The notes: generated from the sequence alone by a model not told the origin. Positions 14,190-22,357 are shown, counted from the first letter of the stretch. The stretch: DNA of 25,146 nucleotides from DASPJQ01 sp035299065 (GCA_035299065.1 DATGXI010000162.1:1-25146); one strand, 5' to 3'. Numbers and translations: made by a program.

Positions 14190-15651
14190 AACACTTATCA
14201 TAGGTGCGGGCTTCAGCGGCCTTTCATCAGCCACCATACTGGCCTCAAAAGGTCATGATGTTTCCCTGTTTGAAAAAAATGACACAACTGGTGGGCGTTG
14301 CCGTAGCTGGGAACACAATGGATTTTTATTTGACATGGGACCCAGCTGGTACTGGATGCCCGATGTTTTTGAACGCTACTTTAATCTTTTTGACAAATCC
14401 GTTAATGACTATTATACCTTGAAACGGCTAAGCCCTTCCTACCGCGTGTTTTTTGAAAACAATGTACGCATGGACATTCCGGCTAACCTGGATGGTATAT
14501 ACGCACTTTTTGAAGCGCATGAAAAAGGTTCGGCCAATAAGCTCAAACAATTCCTGGCCTCGGCAGAATATAAATACAACAAGGGTATGAAAGAACTGGT
14601 GTTTAAACCAGGCCGGTCACTTACTGAGTTTATGCAGTGGAGCGTGGTGTCTTCCCTCTTCAAAATTCATTTGTTCTCACCCATATCCAAAGAGATCAGG
14701 AAAAACTTTAAAAACCCACACCTTCAACAGTTGCTCGAGTTCCCGGTATTGTTTTTGGGTGCAAAACCTGAAAACACACCAGCCTTGTATAGCCTCATGA
14801 ATTATGCCGACATGGTTTTGGGAACCTGGTACCCCATGGGTGGCATGTGCAAAATTACCGAAGCCATGACTAAACTGGCAAAAGAAAAAGGGGTTCACAT
14901 ACACCTGAATACAGGTATTGAATCCTTCAACATTTCTGGCAGGCAAATTGAAAGTATAAATTCACAAACAAAAACATTTGCGGCTGACGGGGTGATTGCC
15001 GCAGCTGACTACCACCACGTGGAATCAACATTCTTAAACGGCCATGCCAACTACACTGACGCGTATTGGAACAAACGTAAACTGGCTCCTTCGTCACTCA
15101 TTTTTTACGTTGGCGTTTCAAAAAAAATAAAAAATCTTTTGCACCATAATTTGTTCTTTGATGCCGATTTTGCCAAACACGCAGCCGCTATATACGATAA
15201 ACCCGAATGGCCCCAAAGTCCGTTGTTTTATGTTTGCGCGCCCTCTGTAACCGATGATACTGTTGCGCCTCCCGGTTGCGAAAATTTATTCATTCTCATT
15301 CCTGTTTCAACCGATATTGATGAGACCGATGCCATAAAGGAACACTATTTTAACCTGGTAATTGACCGCATTGAAAAACAAACCGGTGACACATTTAAAA
15401 ATGAAATACTGTTTAAAAAATCGTTTGCAAAAAAAGAATTTATACGCGAGTATAACTCATTTAAGGGTAACGCTTATGGGTTGGCAAACACCTTAAGGCA
15501 AACAGCTATTTTAAAACCCAAGGTTTACAACAAAAAGATAAATAATTTGTTTTATGCCGGGCAATTGACAGTACCCGGGCCGGGGGTTCCTCCTTCTCTT
15601 ATATCCGGTGAAATTGCAGCCAAACAACTCATGAATTATTTAAGAAATTGA
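14182..15651 (+). CDS. crtI: Phytoene desaturase family FAD-dependent carotenoid oxidoreductase
   Basis: CrtI enzymes remove hydrogens stepwise from phytoene, giving neurosporene or lycopene, at the cytoplasmic membrane. The 489-residue product is of normal length. The N-terminus has the dinucleotide-binding motif IIGAGFSGLSSATILASKG (about 5-24) ending in the acidic FEK, then GGRCRSWEHNGFLFDMGPSW, a CrtI hallmark. The C-terminus has LFYAGQLTVPGPGVPPSLIS, the second FAD contact of bacterial-type desaturases. The gene begins inside the regulator gene (ATG at 14182, overlap 8 bp) and ends 3 bp before crtB, so the three are translated from one message. CrtI relatives also include carotenoid ketolases and isomerases; being next to crtB makes phytoene desaturation the best reading, but the number of desaturation steps cannot be told. 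Confidence 0.92.
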   Translation: MPKTLIIGAGFSGLSSATILASKGHDVSLFEKNDTTGGRCRSWEHNGFLFDMGPSWYWMPDVFERYFNLFDKSVNDYYTLKRLSPSYRVFFENNVRMDIPANLDGIYALFEAHEKGSANKLKQFLASAEYKYNKGMKELVFKPGRSLTEFMQWSVVSSLFKIHLFSPISKEIRKNFKNPHLQQLLEFPVLFLGAKPENTPALYSLMNYADMVLGTWYPMGGMCKITEAMTKLAKEKGVHIHLNTGIESFNISGRQIESINSQTKTFAADGVIAAADYHHVESTFLNGHANYTDAYWNKRKLAPSSLIFYVGVSKKIKNLLHHNLFFDADFAKHAAAIYDKPEWPQSPLFYVCAPSVTDDTVAPPGCENLFILIPVSTDIDETDAIKEHYFNLVIDRIEKQTGDTFKNEILFKKSFAKKEFIREYNSFKGNAYGLANTLRQTAILKPKVYNKKINNLFYAGQLTVPGPGVPPSLISGEIAAKQLMNYLRN

Positions 15652-15654
15652 CGT

Positions 15655-16491
15655 ATGAAAAAAATTTACGATGATGTATCCATTAAATGCAGTAAGTTAA
15701 CCACGCGTTCTTACAGCACATCGTTTTCAATGGGAATTAAATTCCTTAACAGCCGTTTTCAAAATCCCATATATGCCATTTACGGCTTTGTGCGTTTTGC
15801 CGATGAAATTGTGGACACCTTTCATGATTACAATAAATTGGACTTGCTTATGCGGTTCAAACAGGATACCTACAATGCCATAAACGAAAAAATAAGCCTG
15901 AACCCAATCCTGAACAGCTTTCAAAAGGTGGTACACGACTACAGCATAAACATTGAACTGGTTGATGCCTTTTTGGAAAGCATGCAAATGGACCTTGAAA
16001 AAAAAGCATATGACCAGGATGGATATGAAAAATACATTCTTGGTTCGGCTGAAGTAGTAGGTCTTATGTGCTTAAAAGTGTTTACAGAAAACAATGGCAC
16101 CCTATATAAATCACTGGAATCCCATGCCATGAAACTGGGATCAGCCTTCCAAAAAATTAATTTCCTGCGTGACCTCAAATCCGATTACCACGACCTGGGC
16201 CGTGTTTATTTCCCGGGTGTTGATATGGCACAATTTAATGCCAGTGCTAAAAAAGAAATTGAAAAAAACATTGAGATTGATTTTAAAGACGGTTATGAAG
16301 GAATAAAAAAATTACCCAAAGATGCGCGTTTTGGCGTTTACGTGGCCTACGTATATTACTACCGATTATTTAAAAAAATAAAAGGCCTGCCTGCTGAAAA
16401 AATACTGAACGAACGGGTTCGGATACCAAACAATAAAAAATACGGTTTATTCCTGGGATCATACGTTAAACATAGCCTCAACCTTTTATGA
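15655..16491 (+). CDS. crtB: Phytoene synthase (squalene/phytoene synthase family)
   Basis: Head-to-head condensation of two geranylgeranyl diphosphates to phytoene, the first committed step of C40 carotenoid synthesis. The 278-residue protein carries both metal-binding aspartate motifs of the family: D50-E-I-V-D54 (in FVRFADEIVDTF) and D173-L-K-S-D177 (in NFLRDLKSDYHDLGRVYFP). The start of the chain (LTTRSYSTSFSMG) holds the S-x-S-F substrate-entry segment usual in CrtB. The alternatives in this family, squalene (HpnD) or dehydrosqualene (CrtM) synthases, are less likely beside crtI and idi but not excluded by sequence reading alone. The stop overlaps the next start by 4 bp (ATGA), so the downstream unknown gene is translationally coupled. 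Confidence 0.92.
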   Translation: MKKIYDDVSIKCSKLTTRSYSTSFSMGIKFLNSRFQNPIYAIYGFVRFADEIVDTFHDYNKLDLLMRFKQDTYNAINEKISLNPILNSFQKVVHDYSINIELVDAFLESMQMDLEKKAYDQDGYEKYILGSAEVVGLMCLKVFTENNGTLYKSLESHAMKLGSAFQKINFLRDLKSDYHDLGRVYFPGVDMAQFNASAKKEIEKNIEIDFKDGYEGIKKLPKDARFGVYVAYVYYYRLFKKIKGLPAEKILNERVRIPNNKKYGLFLGSYVKHSLNLL

Positions 16492-16976
16492 AATTTTTTC
16501 TTGCATTCATTATTCCTTTTTTATTGCGCCCGGCACCGGGTCTTGAACGTTTACGTGACGGATACTTTAATGCTGCCGCCAACAAAGAGTCGTTACCCGT
16601 TTTGTTAAAGTCCGTTGAAAAAAGTTCCAGCAAAGATCATATTTACTATTGCTATCGTTCAGCATACTACAGCCTTGAAGCCAACTTTACCAGCTCAATT
16701 ACAAAAAAACTAAAATACTTTAATCTGTGTAAGGACGATATTGCTAAAAGTTTTTCCATAAAAGATAGTTTTGATGCGCGTTTTATCCGGTTTTGCATTC
16801 AAAGTGAATCGCCCTCCTTCCTGGGTTATAACCAAAATGTGGAGGACGATAAAAAATACATTTTACAACACCTTAAATCGGAATCACCGGGGACATATAA
16901 AACAAATGTAAAGGCCTACCTCAATAAGTGTAATGTATTGACAGAAAAAGAAAAAGAAAGGGTACAGGGCTTATGA
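16488..16976 (+). CDS. Uncharacterised exported protein inside the carotenoid operon
   Basis: I cannot assign a family. The 162-residue product begins with a hydrophobic signal-like segment (MKFFLAFIIPFLLRPAPG) and is otherwise soluble and helical, rich in K, S and Y, with two cysteines close together in the second quarter (YYCYRS and FNLCKDD) and another pair near the end. Visible conserved-looking stretches are ARFIRFCIQSESPSFLGYN and DDKKYILQHL. It overlaps crtB and idi by 4 bp each (ATGA at both junctions), so it is bound into the operon at both ends, which argues for a role tied to carotenoid production or placement, possibly in the periplasm. From memory, similar small proteins sit in crt clusters of other Bacteroidota; this was not checked. 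No enzyme motif is visible. Confidence 0.85.
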   Translation: MKFFLAFIIPFLLRPAPGLERLRDGYFNAAANKESLPVLLKSVEKSSSKDHIYYCYRSAYYSLEANFTSSITKKLKYFNLCKDDIAKSFSIKDSFDARFIRFCIQSESPSFLGYNQNVEDDKKYILQHLKSESPGTYKTNVKAYLNKCNVLTEKEKERVQGL

Positions 16977-17491
16977 ACCATGCGCAAGAATTTGTAATCC
17001 TGGTTGATGCCAATGATGTGCAAACAGGCGTGGCGGAAAAAATGGAAGCGCATCAAAAAGCACTTTTACACAGGGCCTTTTCGGTTTTTATTTTTAATTT
17101 GAAAGGTGAAATGCTTATTCACCAGCGCGCTATGGAGAAATACCATTCGGGCGGAAAATGGACAAATGCCTGCTGCGGTCACCCACGACCAAACGAAACT
17201 ACTGCTGAGGCGGCATCAAGACGGTTAAAAGAAGAGATGGGATTTACCTGTATGCTTGACGAAAAATTTTCGTTCACCTATAAAGCTGAGCTTGATCATC
17301 AACTTTCAGAACATGAAATTGACCATGTTTTTTTTGGTCAATTCGAAGGAGATCCCCTTCCGGATTCAAATGAAGTAATGAGCTATAAATGGGTTAGCAT
17401 TGCTACCCTGAAACAAGATGTAGAATTGAACCCCGGCTCCTACACCACGTGGTTTAAAATTTGCCTTGATGAAGTTCTTTCAAAAATTTAG
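16973..17491 (+). CDS. idi: Isopentenyl-diphosphate delta-isomerase, type 1 (Nudix fold)
   Basis: Interconverts IPP and DMAPP, balancing the C5 units that feed carotenoid synthesis. The 172-residue length suits the bacterial type 1 enzyme. Active-site marks: the catalytic cysteine lies in TNACCGHPRP (about residues 63-72), whose histidine helps hold the metal; the Nudix-like helix is AASRRLKEEMGF; and the second acid pair is in SEHEIDHVFFGQFEG (E-x-E-type, about 107-121). It ends the carotenoid operon, overlapping the preceding unknown gene by 4 bp, and stops 5 bp before the end of a convergent minus-strand gene, with no hairpin terminator between them. A type 1 Idi in a crt operon is a common way of raising precursor supply when pigment is induced. 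Confidence 0.95.
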   Translation: MNHAQEFVILVDANDVQTGVAEKMEAHQKALLHRAFSVFIFNLKGEMLIHQRAMEKYHSGGKWTNACCGHPRPNETTAEAASRRLKEEMGFTCMLDEKFSFTYKAELDHQLSEHEIDHVFFGQFEGDPLPDSNEVMSYKWVSIATLKQDVELNPGSYTTWFKICLDEVLSKI

Positions 17492-17496
17492 AATAC

Positions 17497-18363
17497 CTAT
17501 TTATTAATGATCGTAACCGTTAAAACACCCTGCAACTGTGGAGCTGTGGAGCTGCTCACGTTTGCTGTTGAAGCACCTGTTCCACTAGGGTAAACTGCGC
17601 GTACTGAAAACGTATGATTTCCGGCTGACAACGTATACGATTTACCAAACGACCAATTTTCAATAACCTGTGCAAGGCCGGTGGTGTTTGCAGCAACTAT
17701 TCTTCGAACACCGGCTTGTGATGATACAACCCCATCAACAAATATGGCTACATCAACAATGGAATATGCAGAACCAGTAGCCGTACATTGAATTCCGCCA
17801 TCTGTATGCACGTATACTTCACAATTTGATGGAATGGTAATGGTTTGGGTTAATCCGGGTATTAATGCATAGGATGTTGTTGCGCTGGTTACCGGCAGCT
17901 GTGCGGTTCCATAAACTTCATATATGTCCTGCCCGGTAGTGCCGCCCGTAGCGCTTCCCGATGTTTCAGCATATAAAGCATAGGGGACCGATAATAATTG
18001 CGTTGTACCCATTAAAGCATATGCGGTACCGCCTGCAGGATCCAGTTCAATCTTGATAAAATAATTGTTGCTCCCCCAGCTAATGGACGAGAACGAACCT
18101 GATACAAGTGTTCCTGCACCAACATTAAGTGTAACCAGTCCATAAGCATTGGTTGTTGCTGTGTGCGTTTCGGCATACACAGAAGTGCCCGATGTACTAC
18201 CCGATAAAATATTAATGCGAAAGGAAACAGCCTGGTTTACCAATAAGTTACCACCATTGTCACGCGCTACAGCCTGGTACTTGAATGCTTGCGGTGCCTG
18301 CGAAAAAAGGTTCAGCGAAATAAAAGTAAAAAGAGCAATGTAAATGTACTTTATCGTTTTCAT
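17497..18363 (-). CDS. Secreted beta-rich protein of a common Bacteroidota family, function unknown
   Basis: A 288-residue exported protein with a signal peptide (MKTIKYIYIALFTFISLNLF, cut near FSQ). The N-terminal 130 residues show a pattern very frequent in secreted Bacteroidota proteins: APQAFKYQAVARDNGGNLLV, then a strand-rich domain ending in LLSVPYALYAE, which usually precedes a variable C-terminal part, often tail-fibre-like. Here the C-terminal part (about 145-288; CEVYVHTDGGIQCTATGSAY and AIFVDGVVSSQAGVRR) looks like a single beta-sandwich with S/T/G-rich linkers. There is no T9SS tail, so how it crosses the outer membrane is unclear. It begins 2 bp after the preceding T9SS gene on the same strand and forms a two-gene unit with it. 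A structural or adhesive role is inference. Confidence 0.82.
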   Translation of the reverse strand: MKTIKYIYIALFTFISLNLFSQAPQAFKYQAVARDNGGNLLVNQAVSFRINILSGSTSGTSVYAETHTATTNAYGLVTLNVGAGTLVSGSFSSISWGSNNYFIKIELDPAGGTAYALMGTTQLLSVPYALYAETSGSATGGTTGQDIYEVYGTAQLPVTSATTSYALIPGLTQTITIPSNCEVYVHTDGGIQCTATGSAYSIVDVAIFVDGVVSSQAGVRRIVAANTTGLAQVIENWSFGKSYTLSAGNHTFSVRAVYPSGTGASTANVSSSTAPQLQGVLTVTIINK

Positions 18364-18365
18364 AC

Positions 18366-18848
18366 TTATTTTTTAATAATGGTTACTGACTGTTTAAACT
18401 GGTTTTTATCGGTAATTGTCAATATATATGTTCCGTTGGGAAATGCCCCTAAATCCGTGTAAAATTCCTGTTGGCCGGAAACATCACAGTGACTTATAAG
18501 CGACCCTCCTGTTGAATACACGGTTACGGTTAGGTAATTGTGCTGCGGATTTGTTAACTGTATATAAATCATTCCGCTGGTTGGGTTCGGAAAAACAGAA
18601 ATACAAACATCGTTGTTCAACTCTGTTGTGCCAACCAGGTTTATCTCACTTTGCTGAAATCCTTGTGTAAGTGTTGATGTTACATTGCTAAATGTTTCAA
18701 TAACGGGTTCCCCAAGCGTCCAGCTCAAACTACCTGCTGTGGAATTGAAAAATTCTCCCGAATTTGATACCACTTCGGGTGTAAGGGTTTGGGCCTGCCC
18801 TACGCTTATGCATAAAAAACCAATAAGAATAATTCTGCGTATATCCAT
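18366..18848 (-). CDS. Small T9SS-exported protein with a type A sorting domain
   Basis: A 160-residue protein made of a signal peptide (MDIRRIILIGFLCISVGQAQ), a short domain with GSLSWTLGEPVIETF and STLTQGFQQSEI, and a C-terminal type A sorting domain beginning ISVFPNPTSGMIYIQLTN (about residue 83) and ending in TIIKK. Short proteins of this build, with the SLSWTLGEP...TQGFQQ stretch, are abundant in Bacteroidota and are exported by the type IX system; what they do is not known. It is the first gene of a two-gene minus-strand unit with the 288-aa secreted protein (2-bp gap) and is divergent from the photolyase gene with 50 bp between their starts, so the two promoters must lie back to back. 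Confidence 0.85.
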   Translation of the reverse strand: MDIRRIILIGFLCISVGQAQTLTPEVVSNSGEFFNSTAGSLSWTLGEPVIETFSNVTSTLTQGFQQSEINLVGTTELNNDVCISVFPNPTSGMIYIQLTNPQHNYLTVTVYSTGGSLISHCDVSGQQEFYTDLGAFPNGTYILTITDKNQFKQSVTIIKK

Positions 18849-18898
18849 ATATTAAATACTTTAGTGGTAAAACAGGCAACAAGTTAACAAAATTTTAA

Positions 18899-20209
18899 GT
18901 GCAGGCAACATCCATTTCAATTTTTTGGCACAGGCGTGATTTGCGCAATTTTGACAATGCGGGTTTGTACCATGCGCTTAAGGAAAATAAAAATGTACTG
19001 CCGTTGTTTATTTTTGATTCAACCATACTTGATGAGTTGGAAGATAAAACCGATGCCCGGGTAAATTTTATTTACAATGAAATTGAACGTTTAAAAACAG
19101 CTTACGAAAAGCAGGGCTCATCCTTACTTGTGAAATTCGGAAAACCACTTGATGTTTGGAAATTACTGATAAGTGAATTTGATATAAAAGCGGTGTTTAC
19201 CAACAGGGATTATGAACCTTATGCCCAGGACCGCGATAAAGACGTATATACTTTTTTGCAAAAGAAAAAAATTGATTTCAAAGGATACAAGGACCATGTT
19301 ATTTTCGAAAAAAACGAAATCCTGAAACCTGACTCAACACCTTACAGCATATTTACACCTTACTCCCGTAAATGGCTTGAAAAACTGGATGCGTTTTATT
19401 TAAAATCCTATCCTACAGAGATCTATTTCAAATCCCTTTTCAAAACAAAACCACTAAAAATGCTTTCGCTGGGTGAAATTGGGTTTAAAAAAACAGGCAT
19501 TGCATTTCCTGGGCGTGAAACCCCACTTGCTATTCTTAAAAAATACGAAACCACACGTGACTTACCTGCTGTAAATGGTACTTCGCGCTTAAGTATTCAT
19601 TTACGTTTTGGCACCATCAGCATTCGCCAGCTTGCAACACAGGCCCGGAAATTAAATGCAAAATTTTTTGGCGAGTTAATTTGGCGTGACTTTTACCAAA
19701 TGATACTTTTCCATTACCCCAGCACCGTTACCCATGCATTTAAACCCAAATATGATCGCATAAAATGGCGCAACAATGAAACGGAATATGATTTGTGGTG
19801 CCAGGGAAAAACGGGTTACCCGCTGGTGGATGCCGGCATGCGTGAATTAAATACAACAGGCCATATGCACAACCGGGTGCGCATGGTTGTAGCCAGCTTT
19901 CTTACCAAACATTTATTGATTGACTGGCGCTGGGGTGAAGCGTACTTTGCTAAAAAACTACTGGATTTTGAATTGGCTTCAAATGTTGGCGGTTGGCAGT
20001 GGGCTGCAGGTTGTGGTTGCGATGCGGCACCTTATTTCAGGGTTTTTAATCCCGCTTTGCAAACCAAAAAATTTGATCCCGAATTTACCTATATTAAAAA
20101 ATGGGTGCCCGAGTTTGGAACGGAAAAATACTGCAAGCCAATAGTTGAACATGAATTTGCCCGTAAACGTATATTAGAAGTTTTTAAGAATGCTCTTGAA
20201 GGGTCATAA
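18899..20209 (+). CDS. phr: Deoxyribodipyrimidine photolyase (cryptochrome/photolyase family)
   Basis: Repairs UV-made pyrimidine dimers using blue light, with FAD as the catalytic cofactor. The 436-residue protein has an N-terminal antenna domain (SISIFWHRRDLRNFDNAGLY...) and a C-terminal FAD domain with RLSIHLRFGTISIRQ, LIWRDFYQMI, then SNVGGWQWAAGCGCDAAPYF and RVFNPALQTKKFDPE. Asn at about 362, four residues before W366, corresponds to E. coli Asn378, which is characteristic of photolyases as opposed to plant cryptochromes, and W366 matches the FAD-proximal tryptophan of the electron-transfer chain. The start is a GTG; no earlier start fits and the next ATG would remove the first fold elements. 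It lies 1.4 kb beyond the CarH-type operon on the same strand and overlaps the convergent membrane-protein gene by 6 bp. CPD type I is most likely; the substrate is not proven. Confidence 0.93.
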   Translation: MQATSISIFWHRRDLRNFDNAGLYHALKENKNVLPLFIFDSTILDELEDKTDARVNFIYNEIERLKTAYEKQGSSLLVKFGKPLDVWKLLISEFDIKAVFTNRDYEPYAQDRDKDVYTFLQKKKIDFKGYKDHVIFEKNEILKPDSTPYSIFTPYSRKWLEKLDAFYLKSYPTEIYFKSLFKTKPLKMLSLGEIGFKKTGIAFPGRETPLAILKKYETTRDLPAVNGTSRLSIHLRFGTISIRQLATQARKLNAKFFGELIWRDFYQMILFHYPSTVTHAFKPKYDRIKWRNNETEYDLWCQGKTGYPLVDAGMRELNTTGHMHNRVRMVVASFLTKHLLIDWRWGEAYFAKKLLDFELASNVGGWQWAAGCGCDAAPYFRVFNPALQTKKFDPEFTYIKKWVPEFGTEKYCKPIVEHEFARKRILEVFKNALEGS

Positions 20210-20929
20210 AAACATCACCACAAAAATTCCCATCAGCCCCAAAAAAAACATCATGTTCACAATGGGTTCCCAGTCCTTCATCAGCTTGCTTTGTTTTTCG
20301 TTGATCTCTTTCTGGTACCCTTTTGCAAATACAATGCGGTAAATGATAAACAGCTGTTGCGCCAGATCCATGATAAACCCTGTCCACATGAGCCAATAGT
20401 CTGATCCTTCCAATGAATTCATCATGTCCATAAACGGTTTTCCCAGCAGGTAAGGCGCCACCAATAAAGGTGATCCAATGGCTAAAATGGTGAGCCCCAT
20501 AAACCAATAGTCTTTACCGCTCATTTTTTTACGGTTGAGCAATTCAAGGTTTGTTTTCTTTTGTAAAAGAGTAATTATTGCCACGCCAATAACCACAATA
20601 GCCTGCAGGCACAGGAATGAAAAAAACAAGTAGTAACAACTGTAAACAAATCCTTCATCGGTAAGAAAAAAAACAAAAAAGAAATTTACCACCAGGCCAA
20701 GGCTTATACTGAAGGCCCCGCGCAGGTCAGGCGGATAAATATACTGCCTGAAAAATAAAATAAAGCCCATGCAATACAATGCACCAATAAAACCAAAAGT
20801 GGTCATGAACTCAATTTCTTTTGACTTGCAATAATAAAGTGCTATGGGAATAATGAGCATAGAGGCTATTAAATACCCAAAACGCATCCATTTATACTGG
20901 TTTATTTGCTTTTGATTCAAGGGCAACAT
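20204..20929 (-). CDS. Multi-pass membrane protein, function unknown
   Basis: A 241-residue hydrophobic protein with about six or seven predicted membrane helices (for example RFGYLIASMLIIPIALYYC, FGFIGALYCMGFILFF, ISLGLVVNFFFVFFL, a long YSCYYLFFSFLC segment, GLTILAIGSPLLVAPYLLG and a final FLGLMGIFVVMFL). A charged loop NLELLNRKKMSGKD splits it in two. No transporter or enzyme motif is seen. The frame is open to an ATG at 21019, but those 30 residues are polar and uncharacteristic; the ATG at 20929 puts the first helix about 15 residues in and is preferred. The stop codon overlaps that of the photolyase by 6 bp, tail to tail. The 222 bp upstream to the next gene hold no clear promoter or other gene. 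Confidence 0.78.
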   Translation of the reverse strand: MLPLNQKQINQYKWMRFGYLIASMLIIPIALYYCKSKEIEFMTTFGFIGALYCMGFILFFRQYIYPPDLRGAFSISLGLVVNFFFVFFLTDEGFVYSCYYLFFSFLCLQAIVVIGVAIITLLQKKTNLELLNRKKMSGKDYWFMGLTILAIGSPLLVAPYLLGKPFMDMMNSLEGSDYWLMWTGFIMDLAQQLFIIYRIVFAKGYQKEINEKQSKLMKDWEPIVNMMFFLGLMGIFVVMFL

Positions 20930-21151
20930 GGCACTAGTCGTTCTCTGTTTTTGGTTATTTGCTATTTGTGATTTTGAGCATGCTTTTGAAAAAATGTATT
21001 CCGGGATTTGCCGGATCACAACGTTTGATGTATACTTACGAATACTTTCTTATTACTTCTATGTCTGCGCTGAAGGCACCTCTATGTTATGGCAGAAACT
21101 TTTTTCTACGTTTTTATATATAATTAAAAAGCGAAAAAAGGCTTAAATTAA

Positions 21152-22318
21152 CTATTCCTCCGAAAAATCCTTTAGTTCACTTGAGCTTACTATGTGGCAA
21201 TTGGTGAAATAGTGTGTAAGTATTTCTTTATACGATTTTCCTGCCTTGGCCATTTTCATAGCCCCTTCCTGGCACAATCCAACGCCATGGCCAAATCCAC
21301 GGCCTTGTAAAATCACTGTATTTGCATCAAGCAATGATACATTAAAAAAAGCCGATTTCAATTTAAAATATGCCCGCAGGGTTTTGAATGGAACTGTTTT
21401 ATCGCCACATTTAATACCATATTGGCGGTAACTTGATGCATAGTTTGTAGCACTTGCTATGTATGTTTGGTTGGTAATGTCAACACCACAAGACTTGAAT
21501 GCGGCCAACCACTCGGTTAATGTCATTTGTTTTTGCCAATAGGCGTTGAGCGACCCAACGCAATAACTGTCATGTACACTTTTTAAATAGGGCAATGGCT
21601 TATTCCAAACCATTTCACAGGTTGATGTTTGGCCACCGCAATTGCTGTGAAAAGCTGCAGTTATTAAACGCAATGAATCATCAACCATTACAATACCTTT
21701 TGTTTCACGCACTGCCTGCACAATTACTGCATTTGATTTCCCTTTGTGTTTGTAGGCCTGGCAATGTGTATTGTCACACAAATTAAATCCTTCTTCCTTT
21801 ACATGTTTAAACGCGTTACTTCGTGCATAGGTACGTGAAATTACTGCCTGCACTTTGTAATATTCTAGTGTATGCCCTAACCCACTCTCTGACTCCATTA
21901 CTGCTTCAATGTACCTTTCAATATCAAGGTAATTCATCAGTATCAAATTATTCTTGTGTACCTTGAATTTAAAATCGCCTGTAAAAAATTTATCCTTGCC
22001 GTTTTGCACCAGGGCCTTAAATTTTATTTCACCCGTTGAATCGAGCGCGGTAATTAACAGTTCACGAAAATTTCCATAATCCTTATCAAGGCTTACCATT
22101 CTTAACGTACTGTCAGGATTTGCCGAAACGGTAAACAACGCTCCTGCCTTTAGGGTGTCCACACAATTGCTGTCGGCCGATAGAAGGTAATTACAATTTT
22201 GGGGAACAAAACTTATTTTGGTTTTGGTACTGGCATTAAAAAGCCCAATATTGATGGGTTGAGCCAGGGCCTGGTGGCAAGCAATACAAAACAACCATAT
22301 GGAAATAAGCCTGTACAT
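21152..22318 (-). CDS. SpoIID/LytB-domain exported protein
   Basis: A 388-residue protein with a signal peptide (MYRLISIWLFCIACHQALAQ) and a SpoIID/LytB domain, which in known members acts on peptidoglycan (SpoIID is a lytic transglycosylase; LytB-like relatives enhance amidases). The family marks are LDIERYIEAVMESESGLGHT (about 130-150, with the acidic residue used in catalysis by SpoIID), KVQAVISRTYA, the CDNTHCQAY segment, FHSNCGGQTSTCEMVWNK, and the signature GRGFGHGVGLCQEGA (about 342-356). The two cysteines in CDNTHC and further ones nearby may form disulfides or bind metal. SpoIID proteins in non-sporulating Bacteroidota are common and presumably remodel the cell wall. It follows lpxB on the same strand after 39 bp; a 12-bp palindrome lies in that gap. 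Confidence 0.92.
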   Translation of the reverse strand: MYRLISIWLFCIACHQALAQPINIGLFNASTKTKISFVPQNCNYLLSADSNCVDTLKAGALFTVSANPDSTLRMVSLDKDYGNFRELLITALDSTGEIKFKALVQNGKDKFFTGDFKFKVHKNNLILMNYLDIERYIEAVMESESGLGHTLEYYKVQAVISRTYARSNAFKHVKEEGFNLCDNTHCQAYKHKGKSNAVIVQAVRETKGIVMVDDSLRLITAAFHSNCGGQTSTCEMVWNKPLPYLKSVHDSYCVGSLNAYWQKQMTLTEWLAAFKSCGVDITNQTYIASATNYASSYRQYGIKCGDKTVPFKTLRAYFKLKSAFFNVSLLDANTVILQGRGFGHGVGLCQEGAMKMAKAGKSYKEILTHYFTNCHIVSSSELKDFSEE

Positions 22319-22329
22319 TGTGTTTATGG

Positions 22330-22341
22330 GGTAAATTTACC
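22330..22341. promoter_or_regulatory. 12-bp perfect palindrome before the SpoIID gene
   Basis: GGTAAATTTACC is its own reverse complement and contains TAAATTTA, 7 of 8 positions of the -7 consensus on the minus strand. It ends 11 nt before the SpoIID ATG at 22318. It may be an internal promoter of the lpxB-spoIID unit, possibly overlapped by a regulator site. Confidence 0.35.
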
Positions 22342-22357
22342 TCCATCTTACGTGTAC

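Noticed and set aside
20928..21146. 72-codon plus-strand open frame beginning opposite the membrane protein start
   Set aside because: Hydrophobic by chance of composition, no promoter, and it lies antisense to the likely 5' region of the minus-strand gene.
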